64,000 bases of DNA from Paenibacillus ehimensis NBRC 15659 (GTDB taxonomy: Bacteria; Bacillota; Bacilli; Paenibacillales; NBRC-103111), in assembly GCF_004000785.1 (NCBI RefSeq), contig NZ_BILX01000001.1, positions 62,001 to 126,000 of the forward strand, written 5' to 3'. The position numbers and the translations under genes were made by a program. This document shows positions 34,879 to 44,568 of the stretch, one piece after another (position 1 is the first letter of the stretch; every line of letters begins with the position of its first letter). The notes beneath the pieces are model-generated. The model was not told where the DNA came from and did not search any database. It saw only the letters and a program-made list of their open reading frames with translations.

Positions 34879-35847
34879 ATGGCAATCCAGCCGAAAAGCG
34901 CGGCATGGAACGCTCCGGGAACGGGGGCGGCGGCCAGGCCGGGACGCTCGCGCCTCGCGAAGAAGCTGTGGGCGGACCGCTACATGTATTTGCTGGCGCT
35001 CCCGGGCATGGCGTTTATTCTGCTGTTCGATTACGTGCCGATGTACGGCATCGTGCTGGCGTTTCAGGACTATAACCCGTTTGCGGGCGTGCTGCACAGC
35101 GATTGGGTCGGCTTTGCGCATTTCGAGCGGCTGTTCAAGCATCCGGACTTCTGGATGGTGCTGCGCAATACGCTGGTCATCAGCTTTTTGAATTTGGCGC
35201 TGTTTTTTCCGACGCCCATTGTGCTGGCGCTGCTGCTTAACGAGGTGCGGATCGCCTTTTACAAGAAGACGATTCAGACGATCGTCTATTTGCCGCATTT
35301 TGTCTCCTGGGTCGTCATTTGCTCGCTCACCGTGACGCTGATGAACTCGGAAGGCTTGATTACGCAAATCGTCAAGGGGCTCGGCTTTGAAAACGTGCAG
35401 CTGCTGCTGGATCAACGGCTCTTCTGGGGCGTCATTACGGTACAGAGCATCTGGAAGGAAGCGGGCTGGGGCACGATCATTTTCCTCGCTGCGCTGGCGG
35501 GCATTAATCCGGAGCTGTACGAGGCGGCCCGCGTCGACGGGGCTACGCGCTGGCAGCAAATCCGCTCGATCACGATCCCCGCGCTGATGAACACCGTGGT
35601 CGTCCTGCTGCTCCTGCGGATCGGGCACATTATGAGCTTGTCGTTCGACCAGCTGTACATGATGGGCAATCCGATGGTCATGCAGGTGGCGGAAGTATTC
35701 GATACGTATGTGTTTAAAGCGGGCGTGCTGCAGGGCAACTTCAGCTTCGCCGCTGCGGTCGGCTTGTTCAAGTCGGTCGTCGGGCTCGTGATGATTCTCG
35801 GCTCGAACTGGCTTGCGAAGAAGACGAGCGACAATTATCTGTTCTAG
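34879..35847 (+). CDS. sugar ABC transporter permease, LplB type
   Basis: 322-aa permease with six predicted helices. The first follows a basic N-terminus (MYLLALPGMAFILLFDYVPM), and the ATPase-contacting loop is INPELYEAARVDGATRWQQI near residue 212. ATG 34879 is preceded by AAGGAAGGGGG; an earlier in-frame ATG at 34804 lacks a site. With the next gene it forms the membrane channel of an oligosaccharide importer. The sequence style (LLALPGMAFILLFDYVPMYG) is that of the LplB/YtcP group seen in pectin and other plant-polysaccharide loci. Confidence 0.93.
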   Translation: MAIQPKSAAWNAPGTGAAARPGRSRLAKKLWADRYMYLLALPGMAFILLFDYVPMYGIVLAFQDYNPFAGVLHSDWVGFAHFERLFKHPDFWMVLRNTLVISFLNLALFFPTPIVLALLLNEVRIAFYKKTIQTIVYLPHFVSWVVICSLTVTLMNSEGLITQIVKGLGFENVQLLLDQRLFWGVITVQSIWKEAGWGTIIFLAALAGINPELYEAARVDGATRWQQIRSITIPALMNTVVVLLLLRIGHIMSLSFDQLYMMGNPMVMQVAEVFDTYVFKAGVLQGNFSFAAAVGLFKSVVGLVMILGSNWLAKKTSDNYLF

Positions 35848-35865
35848 GAAGGAGGCGGAAGCCCG

Positions 35866-36732
35866 ATGAAACCGCAAAAAGGCCGGCTGTTCGAAGCGGT
35901 CAACGGAGTCCTGCTCGGTCTCTTGGCGCTGCTGATGATTTTTCCGTTCTGGAATGTGCTGGTGACTTCGCTGTCCTCGCCGCACTTGGTGTTCGAGGGC
36001 CAGCTGCTGCTGTGGCCGAAGGGCTGGTCGACCATTGCTTACGATACGGTGTTTAAAAATCAACAGTTCATTCAAACGTTCAAAAATACGATCTTCGTGA
36101 CCGTTATCGGCACGGCGCTCAGCATGCTGCTGACGACGACGCTTGCCTACCCGCTCTCCAAAAAATCGGTGCACGGCTCGACGGTCATGCTGTTCATTGC
36201 CTTCTTCACGATGCTGTTCAGCGGGGGCATCATCCCGTCTTACCTGCTGGTGAAGGAGCTGCACATGCTCAATACGCTCTGGGCGCTGATCGTGCCAAGC
36301 GCGCTCAGCGTCTTCAATCTGATGATCATGGTCAGCTTCTTCCGGTCGGTGCCGGCGGAGCTGGAGGAATCGGCGAAGATGGACGGCTGCAACGATATCG
36401 GCGTGCTCGCGCGGATCATCGTACCGATTTCGCTGCCGGTCCTCGCGACGCTGACGCTGTTCTACGCGGTATCGAAGTGGAACATCTTTTTTCAGGCGGT
36501 CATGTACAACAGCGCGGTGGATAAAATGACGCTGCAGGTGCTGCTGCGGCAAATTCTCGTGCAGATGACGAACGAGGCCGTCGATGCGGCCATGAGCGGC
36601 GATACGCCGCGGATCGGGGTGTCGGTCAAAATGGCGATGATCGTGATCGCGACGGTGCCGATTCTGCTGATTTACCCGTTCCTGCAAAAATATTTTGCCA
36701 AAGGAACGATGATCGGGTCGATCAAAGGATGA
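35866..36732 (+). CDS. sugar ABC transporter permease, LplC type
   Basis: 288-aa second permease with six helices. It begins with the typical NGVLLGLLALLMIFPFWNVL, and its EAA loop is PAELEESAKMDGCNDIGVLA near residues 165-184. ATG 35866 follows GAAGGAGGCGG. It is 18 nt from the LplB-type gene and 29 nt before the GH105 gene, so uptake and intracellular breakdown are encoded in one operon. Confidence 0.93.
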   Translation: MKPQKGRLFEAVNGVLLGLLALLMIFPFWNVLVTSLSSPHLVFEGQLLLWPKGWSTIAYDTVFKNQQFIQTFKNTIFVTVIGTALSMLLTTTLAYPLSKKSVHGSTVMLFIAFFTMLFSGGIIPSYLLVKELHMLNTLWALIVPSALSVFNLMIMVSFFRSVPAELEESAKMDGCNDIGVLARIIVPISLPVLATLTLFYAVSKWNIFFQAVMYNSAVDKMTLQVLLRQILVQMTNEAVDAAMSGDTPRIGVSVKMAMIVIATVPILLIYPFLQKYFAKGTMIGSIKG

Positions 36733-36761
36733 AATCACCCATAGGAACGCAGGGACGTTAG

Positions 36762-37871
36762 ATGAAGAAAGGGGCCAGACCGACCATGGACAACCAACAG
36801 CTGCTCGCCAAAGCGCAGCAAATTTATCACTATATGGTGACGGCGCCGGAAAGCGACTGGCAGCGCAACATGTACAACTGGGACTGGAAGCCGGGCGTCG
36901 GGCTGATCGCAGCGGTGAAATACGGGCAGGCGACCGGAAACCCGGAGGTGCGCGATTATTTGTGGCGCTGGATGCGGGACAACCGGCACAAGGCGGCGGA
37001 GCTGCGCGTCATGAATTCGACGGCGCCGTTCGCGGCGCTGACGGAGCTGCTGCGCGAGCAGCCTGATGCGGAGGCGGGATGGATGGAGCTGGCGCAGGAG
37101 CACGGCCGTTGGCTGATGGAGGAGGCGCCGCGCACGTCGCAGGGCGGCTTCGAGCATACGGTAACCGAAGGCGTCGACTTCCCGGAGCAGATGTGGGCGG
37201 ATACGCTCGTGGTCGGCGGCTTGTTTCTGGCGCGGCTCGCTTCGCTGACAGGCGACCGGACGATGGCGGAAGAAGCGGTCCGTCAGGCGGAAATCCATCT
37301 GCGGCTGCTGCAGGACGAGACGACGGGCGTGCTGTTTCACGGCTACGACGGGCGGCGCGGCGATCATATGTCGGCGGCGCGCTGGGGCCGCGCGAACGCT
37401 TGGGTTGCCTTCGGCGTGCCGGAAATCGTGCATGAGGTACGGGGGCTGGCCGAGGTGCCCGCAGAGGTGGAACGGAGGTATACGAGGCTGCTGGAAGGGC
37501 TGCTGCGCTTCCAGACGCCGAACGGGATGTGGCATACCGTGCTGGACCGGGACGATTTTTATTTGGAAACCTCGGCAACGGCGGGGATCGGCTACGGGCT
37601 GCTGCTCGCTCTGAAGCACGGGCTGGCGCCGGATGCGGCGCTGCGGGCGAAGCTGGAGGCAGCCGTCCGCAAGGCGGCGCAGGCCGTGCTCATCCACGTG
37701 GATGTGTACGGAGCGGTGCACGGCGTGTCCGGCGGGACGCCGGTCATGCCGACGGTGGAGGCGTACAACGAAGTGAAAATCACGCCGACCCCGTACGGTC
37801 AGGCGCTGGCCCTGCTGCTGGCCAGCGAGCTGCTGATCGAGGGGAATGAGGGCGGACGGGCTCTTGGTTGA
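36762..37871 (+). CDS. GH105 unsaturated uronyl (rhamnogalacturonyl-type) hydrolase
   Basis: 369-aa cytoplasmic (alpha/alpha)6 enzyme of family GH88/GH105 that removes the unsaturated uronic acid left on oligosaccharides by polysaccharide lyases. Key parts are the acid/base Asp147 in EQMWADTLVVGGLFLARL, HMSAARWGRANAWVAFG, and MWHTVLDRDDFYLETSATAG. There is no signal peptide. Two starts are possible, ATG 36762 and ATG 36786, each with a mediocre ribosome site. Its presence implies that the polysaccharide is cut outside by a lyase and imported as unsaturated oligomers. Confidence 0.9.
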   Translation: MKKGARPTMDNQQLLAKAQQIYHYMVTAPESDWQRNMYNWDWKPGVGLIAAVKYGQATGNPEVRDYLWRWMRDNRHKAAELRVMNSTAPFAALTELLREQPDAEAGWMELAQEHGRWLMEEAPRTSQGGFEHTVTEGVDFPEQMWADTLVVGGLFLARLASLTGDRTMAEEAVRQAEIHLRLLQDETTGVLFHGYDGRRGDHMSAARWGRANAWVAFGVPEIVHEVRGLAEVPAEVERRYTRLLEGLLRFQTPNGMWHTVLDRDDFYLETSATAGIGYGLLLALKHGLAPDAALRAKLEAAVRKAAQAVLIHVDVYGAVHGVSGGTPVMPTVEAYNEVKITPTPYGQALALLLASELLIEGNEGGRALG

Positions 37872-37901
37872 ACAAGACGAGACCAGTCGGGAGGGATCAA
37901 G

Positions 37902-40900
37902 ATGAAAAAGGGAAGCAGAGGGCGGCTGCGCTGGTTGTCGGCGCTGGTCGCAGGGACGACAGCGTTATCCGCGCTGGCTCCGATGGGGGCGCAGGCGGCG
38001 ATGACGCCGGATACGAGCTTGTTTTACGACCGGGTGGACAACATCTTCCCGGACGCGGCTTCCGTGGAGCGGCAGCTGCGGTTTTTTCAGCGCAATCTGC
38101 TTGGCAACCAGCAGCCGGACGGGCGGACGGACAATTTTCCGCAGAAGGTGTATGTGAATGCCGCCGCCGGCAGCTTGACGGCAGGAAACATTGTGGCGAA
38201 CTTCGGCTTCGAAGAAGGCGCAGGCGCACTGCCTGACGGCTGGACGGCAGCGGACGGACAAGGAGGCGCACCGGAGGCGGGGGCGGTCCGCTGGGTGAAC
38301 GACGCAAGCGCCGCGCTGGAAGGCTTGAGGCTGCTTCAAATGGAAGCGGTAACAAGCCACGGCGTCTCAGTTTCGCAAACCATCGGGAACCCGGTCGACG
38401 TGTTGGCCGATTATGCGGCGCCGGTGAAAGCGGCGGTGGCGCCGAACAGCGTGATGATTCTCAGCGCCTTTTACAAGGCGGAGCAGGTCGTCCCATCCGA
38501 AGGAGGACAAGGGGTCTACGCGAAGGTGACCTTTTTGGACGAGGCGGGAACTCCGTTGGCACCGCCGTTCACGGTGACGAATGCCGTCTATGCGCGCGGC
38601 GGCTGGCAGGAGCTTCGCGGACTGATAACGACGCCGGGCGTGCAGGCGGCAAGCATCCGGGTGGAAGCCGGGCTTGACCGGGCGAAGGGCACGGTGCAGT
38701 GGGACGGCATCCGGCTGATGCGCGTCGATACGAAGACCGGCAGCGACGGCGTCGTCGCTGCGGCGAAGGGGACGGCCGCCTTCCCGAACGGCGGCTTTGA
38801 AGCGGCTTCCCCGGCGTGGACGCTGAAGCCGCTCGGCGGCGCGGCCGTCGAGTCGTGGAGCGGGTCCGCGGCGGACGGCTATGCCGGTAAAAGCGGCACG
38901 CTGACGTCGACGTCGGCCGATACGGCGGCGGCGCTGACGATGACGGCGAAAGCGTCCTCGAACGGCGCGCGCCAGTTCGGAGGCGACTACCGCATCGCGG
39001 CGGTCAAGTACAGGACGCAGCCGGGCTTCGCTGCGCAGGATGGCCGCGGCGTGGCGATGCGGCTTCGTTTTATGGACATGAAGGACCGGGAGATCGGGCA
39101 GCAGACCTTCTACGGCGCGCCGACCGACGGGCAATGGAGCGAGATCGGCGGCGTGTTCGATACGCCATATCCGGTGCATTACGTGATCTGCGAGCTCATG
39201 ATCGACCGGGCCGTCGGCACCGTGCAGTTCGATCAGATGTCCTACATCGGCGTGGACCAGCAGAACAGCAGCACGGAAGCGGGCTTCGGCACCGCGGGGC
39301 TGCTTGCGTACATGTGGAGCATCACGGGAAAAACGGACGCGGCGCTTGCGAAGCGGGCGAAGGACGCGCTTGATTTTTATTTGGACCGGCGGGTGACGAC
39401 GACCGACAACCCCATCAATGCGTCCCGCTTGCTGAACGGGAAGGCGAACAGCGGGGAAGCGTACGTGCCGTACAGCGTCAGCGGAAGCACGGTAAATGCG
39501 GATTATCCGACGACGGCGTTTGCGCTTCACAATCTGGCCGCGGCGCTGACCTACGGACAAGGGCTGTTTACCGAGACGCAGCTGGCGCAGGCGAAGGACA
39601 GAGCGTACTCGATGTGGCGCTGGCTGACCCGGGTGAGCAAGTTCAGCACGCAAAACTCGATGAATCAGGCGCTTGTCGGCCTGCTCGGCGGGGTGGAGCT
39701 GGCGGTCGTGACCGACGATGCGGCGCTGAAGCGGGAAATCGCGGATTATTATATCCGGGGGCTGGCAGGCACGAACCTGCCGGATAAAGGGATGCGCGTG
39801 CGGGCGCGGCAGCTGGTGGACGGACGAAACATTTTTTACGAGGTCAACGGCTTCGACGTCAGCTACGCGGGCGTATCGCTCAGCGATCTGGCGGACATCG
39901 TTGAATCCATCCCGGACGGAGACGCAGCCTTCGGCGAGCTGAAGCAGGTCATTCGGGCGGACGGGCTGGAGATGGCCGATTATTTCAATGCGCGGCTGGC
40001 GGCGGACGGGTGGATTTTTGCCGGATCGCGGCATAACGAAGGCGGCGGATCGGTCTTTAACATGGGGAATTTCTCCGGACTATCGTACTGGGGCGATGCG
40101 CTCAAGGCCGATGTGGGGCGTTTCCTGATCAAGTCGTTCGGTTCGACGACGCCGTCCTACGGCGATACGGCCAATCTCGGGCACATTGCCGTTCACGGGC
40201 CGGTCGCGATGCACCGGATGCTGCAAAAGTACCCGTGGAACCGCAGCGAGCAGCAGAAGCTGGAAGAGTACCATCTGCGCAAAGGGCAAGTGTCCGTCTA
40301 CTTCAAAAACGACAATAAGCAGCCGTTGAACCTGTCCGTATCCGGCACGGATTTCACCGAGCATCTGCTCGATACGGGCGCTCCCGATCCGGATAAGCCC
40401 GGCTTTCCGAAGATCGACCGGCTCATCGGCTGGTACGCGACGGATGCGGCGGGCCGGAAGCAGTATGACGATGTCAAGCGGACGACGGACCATTGGTCCA
40501 CGCCTCATTATGATATCCGCAAGGATACGGGCAGCATCGGCGGTCCCGGCGACGGGGCGAGCCTGACGCAGCAATATTACGTGACGAACGGTAAGTCTCT
40601 GTACAACGTGCTCGCCGTGCGGATGGGCTCGGCCCAAAGCTATACGTCGTTGAACCAGCTGATCGGCCTGCCTTACATGTCCGTGCCGAACCGGCCTTAC
40701 GTTCCCGGTACGCTGGAGCCGGACCGGGTGCGGATTAACGGCTTGTATGCGGTGGACGGCAGCCCGCTGCTCGATTTAAGCGCGGACAGCGGCTCGGCGG
40801 CGGCTCCTGCGATGGTGGCGGGCACCGCGAGGGTGACCGGCTGGCCGCTGCTGAAGGCCGAGAATGCGCCGGGCGGCGGAGCGGCCAAGCCGACGTGGCT

Positions 40901-41378
40901 GTCGAAGGCCGACCTCGACAAGCTAAGCGCGGGTTTTGTGACGGCAAACGGCAAAGTGATGGACGATTTGTATACGAAGGCGCTGTGGGACCCGACGAAC
41001 GTGCGAACCTCCGACAATAACGGCACGATCGTGCAGTTTGCCAATACGGATAAGCTGATGGTACAGCTAACGGACGGCGGGGCGGCGCAATACCAAGCGG
41101 GAGACTGGGTTTATTTTGTGAGCAAAATCGAACCGAACGCTTCTGCCACCGGCTTCCGCACAAGGCCGATCGCGAAATACGCCGGCCGAACCGACGTGCT
41201 GCGCGCCTTGCTTGTAGAGGATGAGGGCATGCTGCTGCTGCTCGCGGAAGGGCGCGCGCTCTTCGTCGATAAGGCGGGGCGCAAGGCTTATATCGACGGC
41301 CGTCCGGCGGGAGCGTCCGAGGCGGCTGCGATGCGGGCGGCAGCCGGGGAAGACGCGCAGCCGCGCGAGCAACGTTGA
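37902..41378 (+). CDS. large secreted protein, candidate polysaccharide lyase of unknown family
   Basis: 1158 aa with a Sec signal peptide (cleavage near AQAA, residue 31-33). Residues about 95-290 and 295-455 look like two jelly-roll carbohydrate-binding modules (NIVANFGFEEG; FPNGGFEAASPAWTL; both end in GTVQWDGIRLM / GTVQFDQMSYI). Residues about 458-795 are helix-rich like an (alpha/alpha) toroid, with SRHNEGGGSVFNMGNFSGL near 708 and YGDTANLGHIAVHGPVAMHR near 752. A beta-rich C-terminal part follows, as in toroid/beta-sandwich lyases. No SLH or sortase anchor. Context (GH105, importer) favours a uronic-acid polysaccharide lyase, but I recognise no named family. Confidence 0.75.
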   Translation: MKKGSRGRLRWLSALVAGTTALSALAPMGAQAAMTPDTSLFYDRVDNIFPDAASVERQLRFFQRNLLGNQQPDGRTDNFPQKVYVNAAAGSLTAGNIVANFGFEEGAGALPDGWTAADGQGGAPEAGAVRWVNDASAALEGLRLLQMEAVTSHGVSVSQTIGNPVDVLADYAAPVKAAVAPNSVMILSAFYKAEQVVPSEGGQGVYAKVTFLDEAGTPLAPPFTVTNAVYARGGWQELRGLITTPGVQAASIRVEAGLDRAKGTVQWDGIRLMRVDTKTGSDGVVAAAKGTAAFPNGGFEAASPAWTLKPLGGAAVESWSGSAADGYAGKSGTLTSTSADTAAALTMTAKASSNGARQFGGDYRIAAVKYRTQPGFAAQDGRGVAMRLRFMDMKDREIGQQTFYGAPTDGQWSEIGGVFDTPYPVHYVICELMIDRAVGTVQFDQMSYIGVDQQNSSTEAGFGTAGLLAYMWSITGKTDAALAKRAKDALDFYLDRRVTTTDNPINASRLLNGKANSGEAYVPYSVSGSTVNADYPTTAFALHNLAAALTYGQGLFTETQLAQAKDRAYSMWRWLTRVSKFSTQNSMNQALVGLLGGVELAVVTDDAALKREIADYYIRGLAGTNLPDKGMRVRARQLVDGRNIFYEVNGFDVSYAGVSLSDLADIVESIPDGDAAFGELKQVIRADGLEMADYFNARLAADGWIFAGSRHNEGGGSVFNMGNFSGLSYWGDALKADVGRFLIKSFGSTTPSYGDTANLGHIAVHGPVAMHRMLQKYPWNRSEQQKLEEYHLRKGQVSVYFKNDNKQPLNLSVSGTDFTEHLLDTGAPDPDKPGFPKIDRLIGWYATDAAGRKQYDDVKRTTDHWSTPHYDIRKDTGSIGGPGDGASLTQQYYVTNGKSLYNVLAVRMGSAQSYTSLNQLIGLPYMSVPNRPYVPGTLEPDRVRINGLYAVDGSPLLDLSADSGSAAAPAMVAGTARVTGWPLLKAENAPGGGAAKPTWLSKADLDKLSAGFVTANGKVMDDLYTKALWDPTNVRTSDNNGTIVQFANTDKLMVQLTDGGAAQYQAGDWVYFVSKIEPNASATGFRTRPIAKYAGRTDVLRALLVEDEGMLLLLAEGRALFVDKAGRKAYIDGRPAGASEAAAMRAAAGEDAQPREQR

Positions 41379-41410
41379 ATCCATGAGATAGAGAAGGGCG
41401 GAGAGAAACC

Positions 41411-43114
41411 ATGCGTACCCATTCCGACCTGGAACGGAGGCTTCTGCAGCGGTGGCTGCAGGAGCAGGAATATAACGAGGAGCTCCGGCTGCTGCGCGTT
41501 CCGTTCAGCAGCCCGGGCTACCATACGACGCTGAAAGACATTCCATTCGCACATCCGACACGGGAGTCGCTCGGGTATGCCGTCGCCCTGCTGGACGGGG
41601 GCGGGGAAGCGGAGCTGGAGCGGGCCTGCGCGATTCTGGACCGCGTTATCGCGCTTCAGGAGACGGACCGCAGCCTGCCGACGTACGGTCTCTGGTCGTG
41701 GTTTTACGAGGAGCCGCTCGGCGACATGCGCCCGCCCGACTGGAACTGGGCCGATTTTTGCGGCAAACGGCTGCTGCTGGCCATGCGCAAACACGAAGAC
41801 CGGCTTCCCGATGCGCTGAAGGAACGGCTGCGCCAAGCGGTGTTTCGCGCCTGTGAAGCGATCATCGCGCGCAATGTGGGGCCGGGATACACCAACATCG
41901 CGATCATGGGCGCTTTCGTCACGTTGATCGCTGGCGAAACGTATGGACAGGAAGCCTTTGCCGCATACGGCAGACAGCGGCTGCAGACCTTCTACGAATA
42001 TACGATGCGACGTGGAGCGTTCGAAGAATATAACAGCCCGACCTATACGATGGTCGCTCTTGTCGAGCTGTCGGATCTGTACGCATGGGCGCAATCGCCG
42101 GAAATGAGGACGCTCGCCGCGAAGCTGCTCCAATTGGCTTGGGGCTCGGTTGCCAAGCATTTTCATCCGGCGACCCGTCAATGGGGCGGCCCGCATGCCC
42201 GCAGCTACGACACGACGTTGTCGCCTGCCGTGCTGTCCTTTCTTCAGATCGCTCTGCAAGGCCGCGTGACATGGTTGACGGAGGAAGAGCTTGCGTACGA
42301 TCCGCAGTGGTATGGCAGTCCGATCGGATGCCCGGACGAGGTTGTGCCCTGGTTTACGGAGCCGAGCGTCCGCACCGGCGCCCAAGTTTTTTACCGGAAT
42401 GAGGCGAAGGGCATCGAGAAAATAGCGTCGTTTCATCAGACGGAAACGTTGTCTATCGGCTCGGTCAGCCGCGAAAACATGTGGAATCAACGCCGCAATC
42501 TGCTGGCTTATCTATCCGGCGAGCACGGTACGTCCTATGTGTGGCTGCGCTGCCTGCATGATGGCTACGATTATGCCGCTGCGGTCTTTCATTCCGTTCA
42601 GCAGGAAAACCGGGTCCTCTTCGGCATCGCCTTCAGCACGAATGGCGGCGACACGCATAACAGCCTGGACCGTATCCGCGGATCAATTGAAGCCAAGGAC
42701 TTGCGGCTGCGGTTTGAGATCGGCGGGGACGGGGGCGAAGCGAAGGTGGAGCAGGATCTCAAGGGAGAGCTGTATGTGACGGTCGGCCGCCATGTGCTTA
42801 ACATCCGGCCTGTGTTCGCATCGCTGGGCGAGGCAGCGGCCCGCTGGGACTGGAGCCGCGAGGGGGACCGGCTCTGCGTGGATTGCGTGTTTTACAGCGG
42901 AGAGAACCGGACGATCGATTTTGAGTCCTTGTGTCAAGCGGGAGCGATGGCGGTTTGTACGTTCGCCGAGGAGCGCGTGTCGTGCAGCTTCAAGCTAACC
43001 TTAAAGGAACAAGCGGCTTACTTGGAATGCCCGGCTCCTTCCGAGGGAGAGCCGCTGCGGCTAAACATGCGGCTGAAACCGGATCTGATGGACACGCTGC
43101 TGTCGGCTTTATAA
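41411..43114 (+). CDS. cytosolic toroid-type protein, candidate oligosaccharide lyase/hydrolase
   Basis: 567 aa without a signal peptide. The N-terminal two-thirds are helical with toroid-like repeats (WSWFYEEPLGDMRPPDWNWA, VGPGYTNIAIMGAFVTLIAG near 155-174, FEEYNSPTYTMVALVELSDL near 203-222). The last third is beta-rich. NxxxxG and EYNSPTY-like blocks recall heparinase II/III-like or related (alpha/alpha) enzymes, but no family can be named. It is the last gene of the polysaccharide operon, 32 nt after the secreted protein, and probably processes imported oligomers next to the GH105 enzyme. Confidence 0.75.
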   Translation: MRTHSDLERRLLQRWLQEQEYNEELRLLRVPFSSPGYHTTLKDIPFAHPTRESLGYAVALLDGGGEAELERACAILDRVIALQETDRSLPTYGLWSWFYEEPLGDMRPPDWNWADFCGKRLLLAMRKHEDRLPDALKERLRQAVFRACEAIIARNVGPGYTNIAIMGAFVTLIAGETYGQEAFAAYGRQRLQTFYEYTMRRGAFEEYNSPTYTMVALVELSDLYAWAQSPEMRTLAAKLLQLAWGSVAKHFHPATRQWGGPHARSYDTTLSPAVLSFLQIALQGRVTWLTEEELAYDPQWYGSPIGCPDEVVPWFTEPSVRTGAQVFYRNEAKGIEKIASFHQTETLSIGSVSRENMWNQRRNLLAYLSGEHGTSYVWLRCLHDGYDYAAAVFHSVQQENRVLFGIAFSTNGGDTHNSLDRIRGSIEAKDLRLRFEIGGDGGEAKVEQDLKGELYVTVGRHVLNIRPVFASLGEAAARWDWSREGDRLCVDCVFYSGENRTIDFESLCQAGAMAVCTFAEERVSCSFKLTLKEQAAYLECPAPSEGEPLRLNMRLKPDLMDTLLSAL

Positions 43115-43121
43115 ATGAGGG

Positions 43122-43163
43122 AAACCCGGAATGCGCTTTGTTCCTATCGCGTTCCGGGTTTTT
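43122..43163 (+). terminator. terminator of the polysaccharide operon
   Basis: Long hairpin AAACCCGGAA...TTCCGGGTTT with further GCG/CGC pairing, followed by TTTTTGC. Confidence 0.9.
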
Positions 43164-43277
43164 GCATATGCTGCTTAGACACGGTCCAAAAGGGGCTTGC
43201 CCGACAAGAAAAAACCCAGTCGGAAAACATTCATCCTCCATAGATTAATCCTATCTTACAAGAAAGGTGAGGAGCGA

Positions 43278-43682
43278 ATGAGCAAGCAGCTTTGTAATCG
43301 GTTAGCTCGCATTATTGGGGGAAGAGGAAGCGTTACGAACGGGGTTTGTCTCGTTCAAAGGCTGCGGAATCTAAACGTGAGAATTTTGGGGCGTCGAAGC
43401 CGCTCTCCTTTAACGCTGCCCTTCGCGATATCCGTCGAATCCAAAGATTGCCGCGGACGCACTTTAAATTTGGGGGAAACCGTTATACTGGAACGGGAAA
43501 TCAATCCGTTTGTCACGCAGCTTCGTAAGCGGGGGATTAAAGTAACTGCGATTCACAACCATTGGCTGTTCCAGAGCAATTGCTTTAAATATATCCACTG
43601 GGAGTCGATAGACAATCCTGTTCTCTTCGCTCAAAAAACTGCAGCCGCCGCAAGAGCCGTGGGCATCCTTCCGCGGAGATAA
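43278..43682 (+). CDS. DUF1259 (LppY/LpqO-like) domain protein
   Basis: 134 aa. The C-terminal half has the DUF1259 signature INPFVTQLRKRGIKVTAIHN, then HWLFQSNCFKYIHWESIDNP, containing a conserved His-x-His-like pair. It is a single-domain version of a family that often has two copies. ATG 43278 follows GGTGAGGAGCGA. There is no signal peptide, although LppY/LpqO relatives in actinobacteria are lipoproteins. Function of the family is unknown. Confidence 0.8.
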   Translation: MSKQLCNRLARIIGGRGSVTNGVCLVQRLRNLNVRILGRRSRSPLTLPFAISVESKDCRGRTLNLGETVILEREINPFVTQLRKRGIKVTAIHNHWLFQSNCFKYIHWESIDNPVLFAQKTAAAARAVGILPRR

Positions 43683-43897
43683 CGAGGCCGTACGACTCGG
43701 GCGGAAGCCCGGGCACTACATAAAAGAGAGAAGTAAACCTCCGCCAGCCAACCCGTTGGCACAACACATCCGCATGCTAAGTATTAACCGTGAGGCTATC
43801 TCCCCGATTAACAATTTTGCAACCTTTTTCCATGCCAACCTCGTCTTATCCCTAGTATAATGAATAGGACCGCAACAACGAATCCAAGGAGGTACTC

Positions 43898-44530
43898 ATG
43901 AAAAAATTTATACTTGGACTGCTCTGCGGAGCCGTGCTTGCCGCTTCCACCGCCGTTTACGCTTCGGACGAAATCCGGGCGACGCTGTTTCCCGTAAAAT
44001 TGCAATTCAATGGAGAGGTTCGCGAGACGGGTTCCCGGTTTGCGATTTTGAATTATGACGGCCATACCTATGTGCCGCTTCGCTTCATGGCCGAGAACTT
44101 GGGGGCCGGGGCCGCCTACGACGAAGGAACCCGTACCGTCTCGGTCGTTTCCGAACCGAAGAACGCCACCGACGCACAGAAAAAAATATGGGCCGCAACG
44201 TACCGTCTCGAACGCGGGATGGAGGCCAAAGACGTGAAGAACGTGCTGGGCGAGCCGTCATCCCTGACGCTGATCGACAGCTCCAAGCAGCAGCTCTGGC
44301 GTTACGACTTCGGAGCATCGGCCGGCTACAGCAGCGGCGGTCTCAGCGCCGACACCGAAGGCTTGCGCCGCGGCGACTTGGAGGGACAGCTGTTTATTCG
44401 TTGGAACGCAGGCGGACAAGTCGACCGGTACGAGCTGTGGACGGTAAAGAAAGCCGCAGACGGCACCCGCAGCGTTTCCTCGTTCACCGTATACCCCGAC
44501 GGCTCCACAAGCGGGACCGCCCCCAATTAG
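43898..44530 (+). CDS. secreted protein with copper-amine-oxidase-N-like domain
   Basis: 210 aa with a signal peptide (FILGLLCGAVLAASTAVYAS). It is followed by a copper-amine-oxidase N-terminal (stalk) type domain: IRATLFPVKLQFNGEV, DGHTYVPLRFMAENLGAGAA, YDEGTRTVSVV. This domain is very common in Paenibacillus secreted proteins and does not imply copper. The second half (about 95-205) contains GMEAKDVKNVLGEPSSLTL, resembling an SmpA/OmlA-type fold. GGAGGTACTC precedes ATG 43898. Probably wall- or membrane-associated; function unknown. Confidence 0.85.
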   Translation: MKKFILGLLCGAVLAASTAVYASDEIRATLFPVKLQFNGEVRETGSRFAILNYDGHTYVPLRFMAENLGAGAAYDEGTRTVSVVSEPKNATDAQKKIWAATYRLERGMEAKDVKNVLGEPSSLTLIDSSKQQLWRYDFGASAGYSSGGLSADTEGLRRGDLEGQLFIRWNAGGQVDRYELWTVKKAADGTRSVSSFTVYPDGSTSGTAPN

Positions 44531-44537
44531 GCCGTGC

Positions 44538-44568
44538 GCCGGTTTCTTCCGGGGAACCGGCTTATTTT
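44538..44568 (+). terminator. terminator after the CuAO-N-like gene
   Basis: GCCGGTTTC-TTCCGG-GGAACCGGC hairpin followed by TTATTTTAT. Confidence 0.85.

Noticed and set aside
34822-36738. A 638-codon minus-strand frame opposite the two sugar permease genes
   Set aside because: Same shadow effect; the Arg/His/Gln-rich translation does not resemble a protein.
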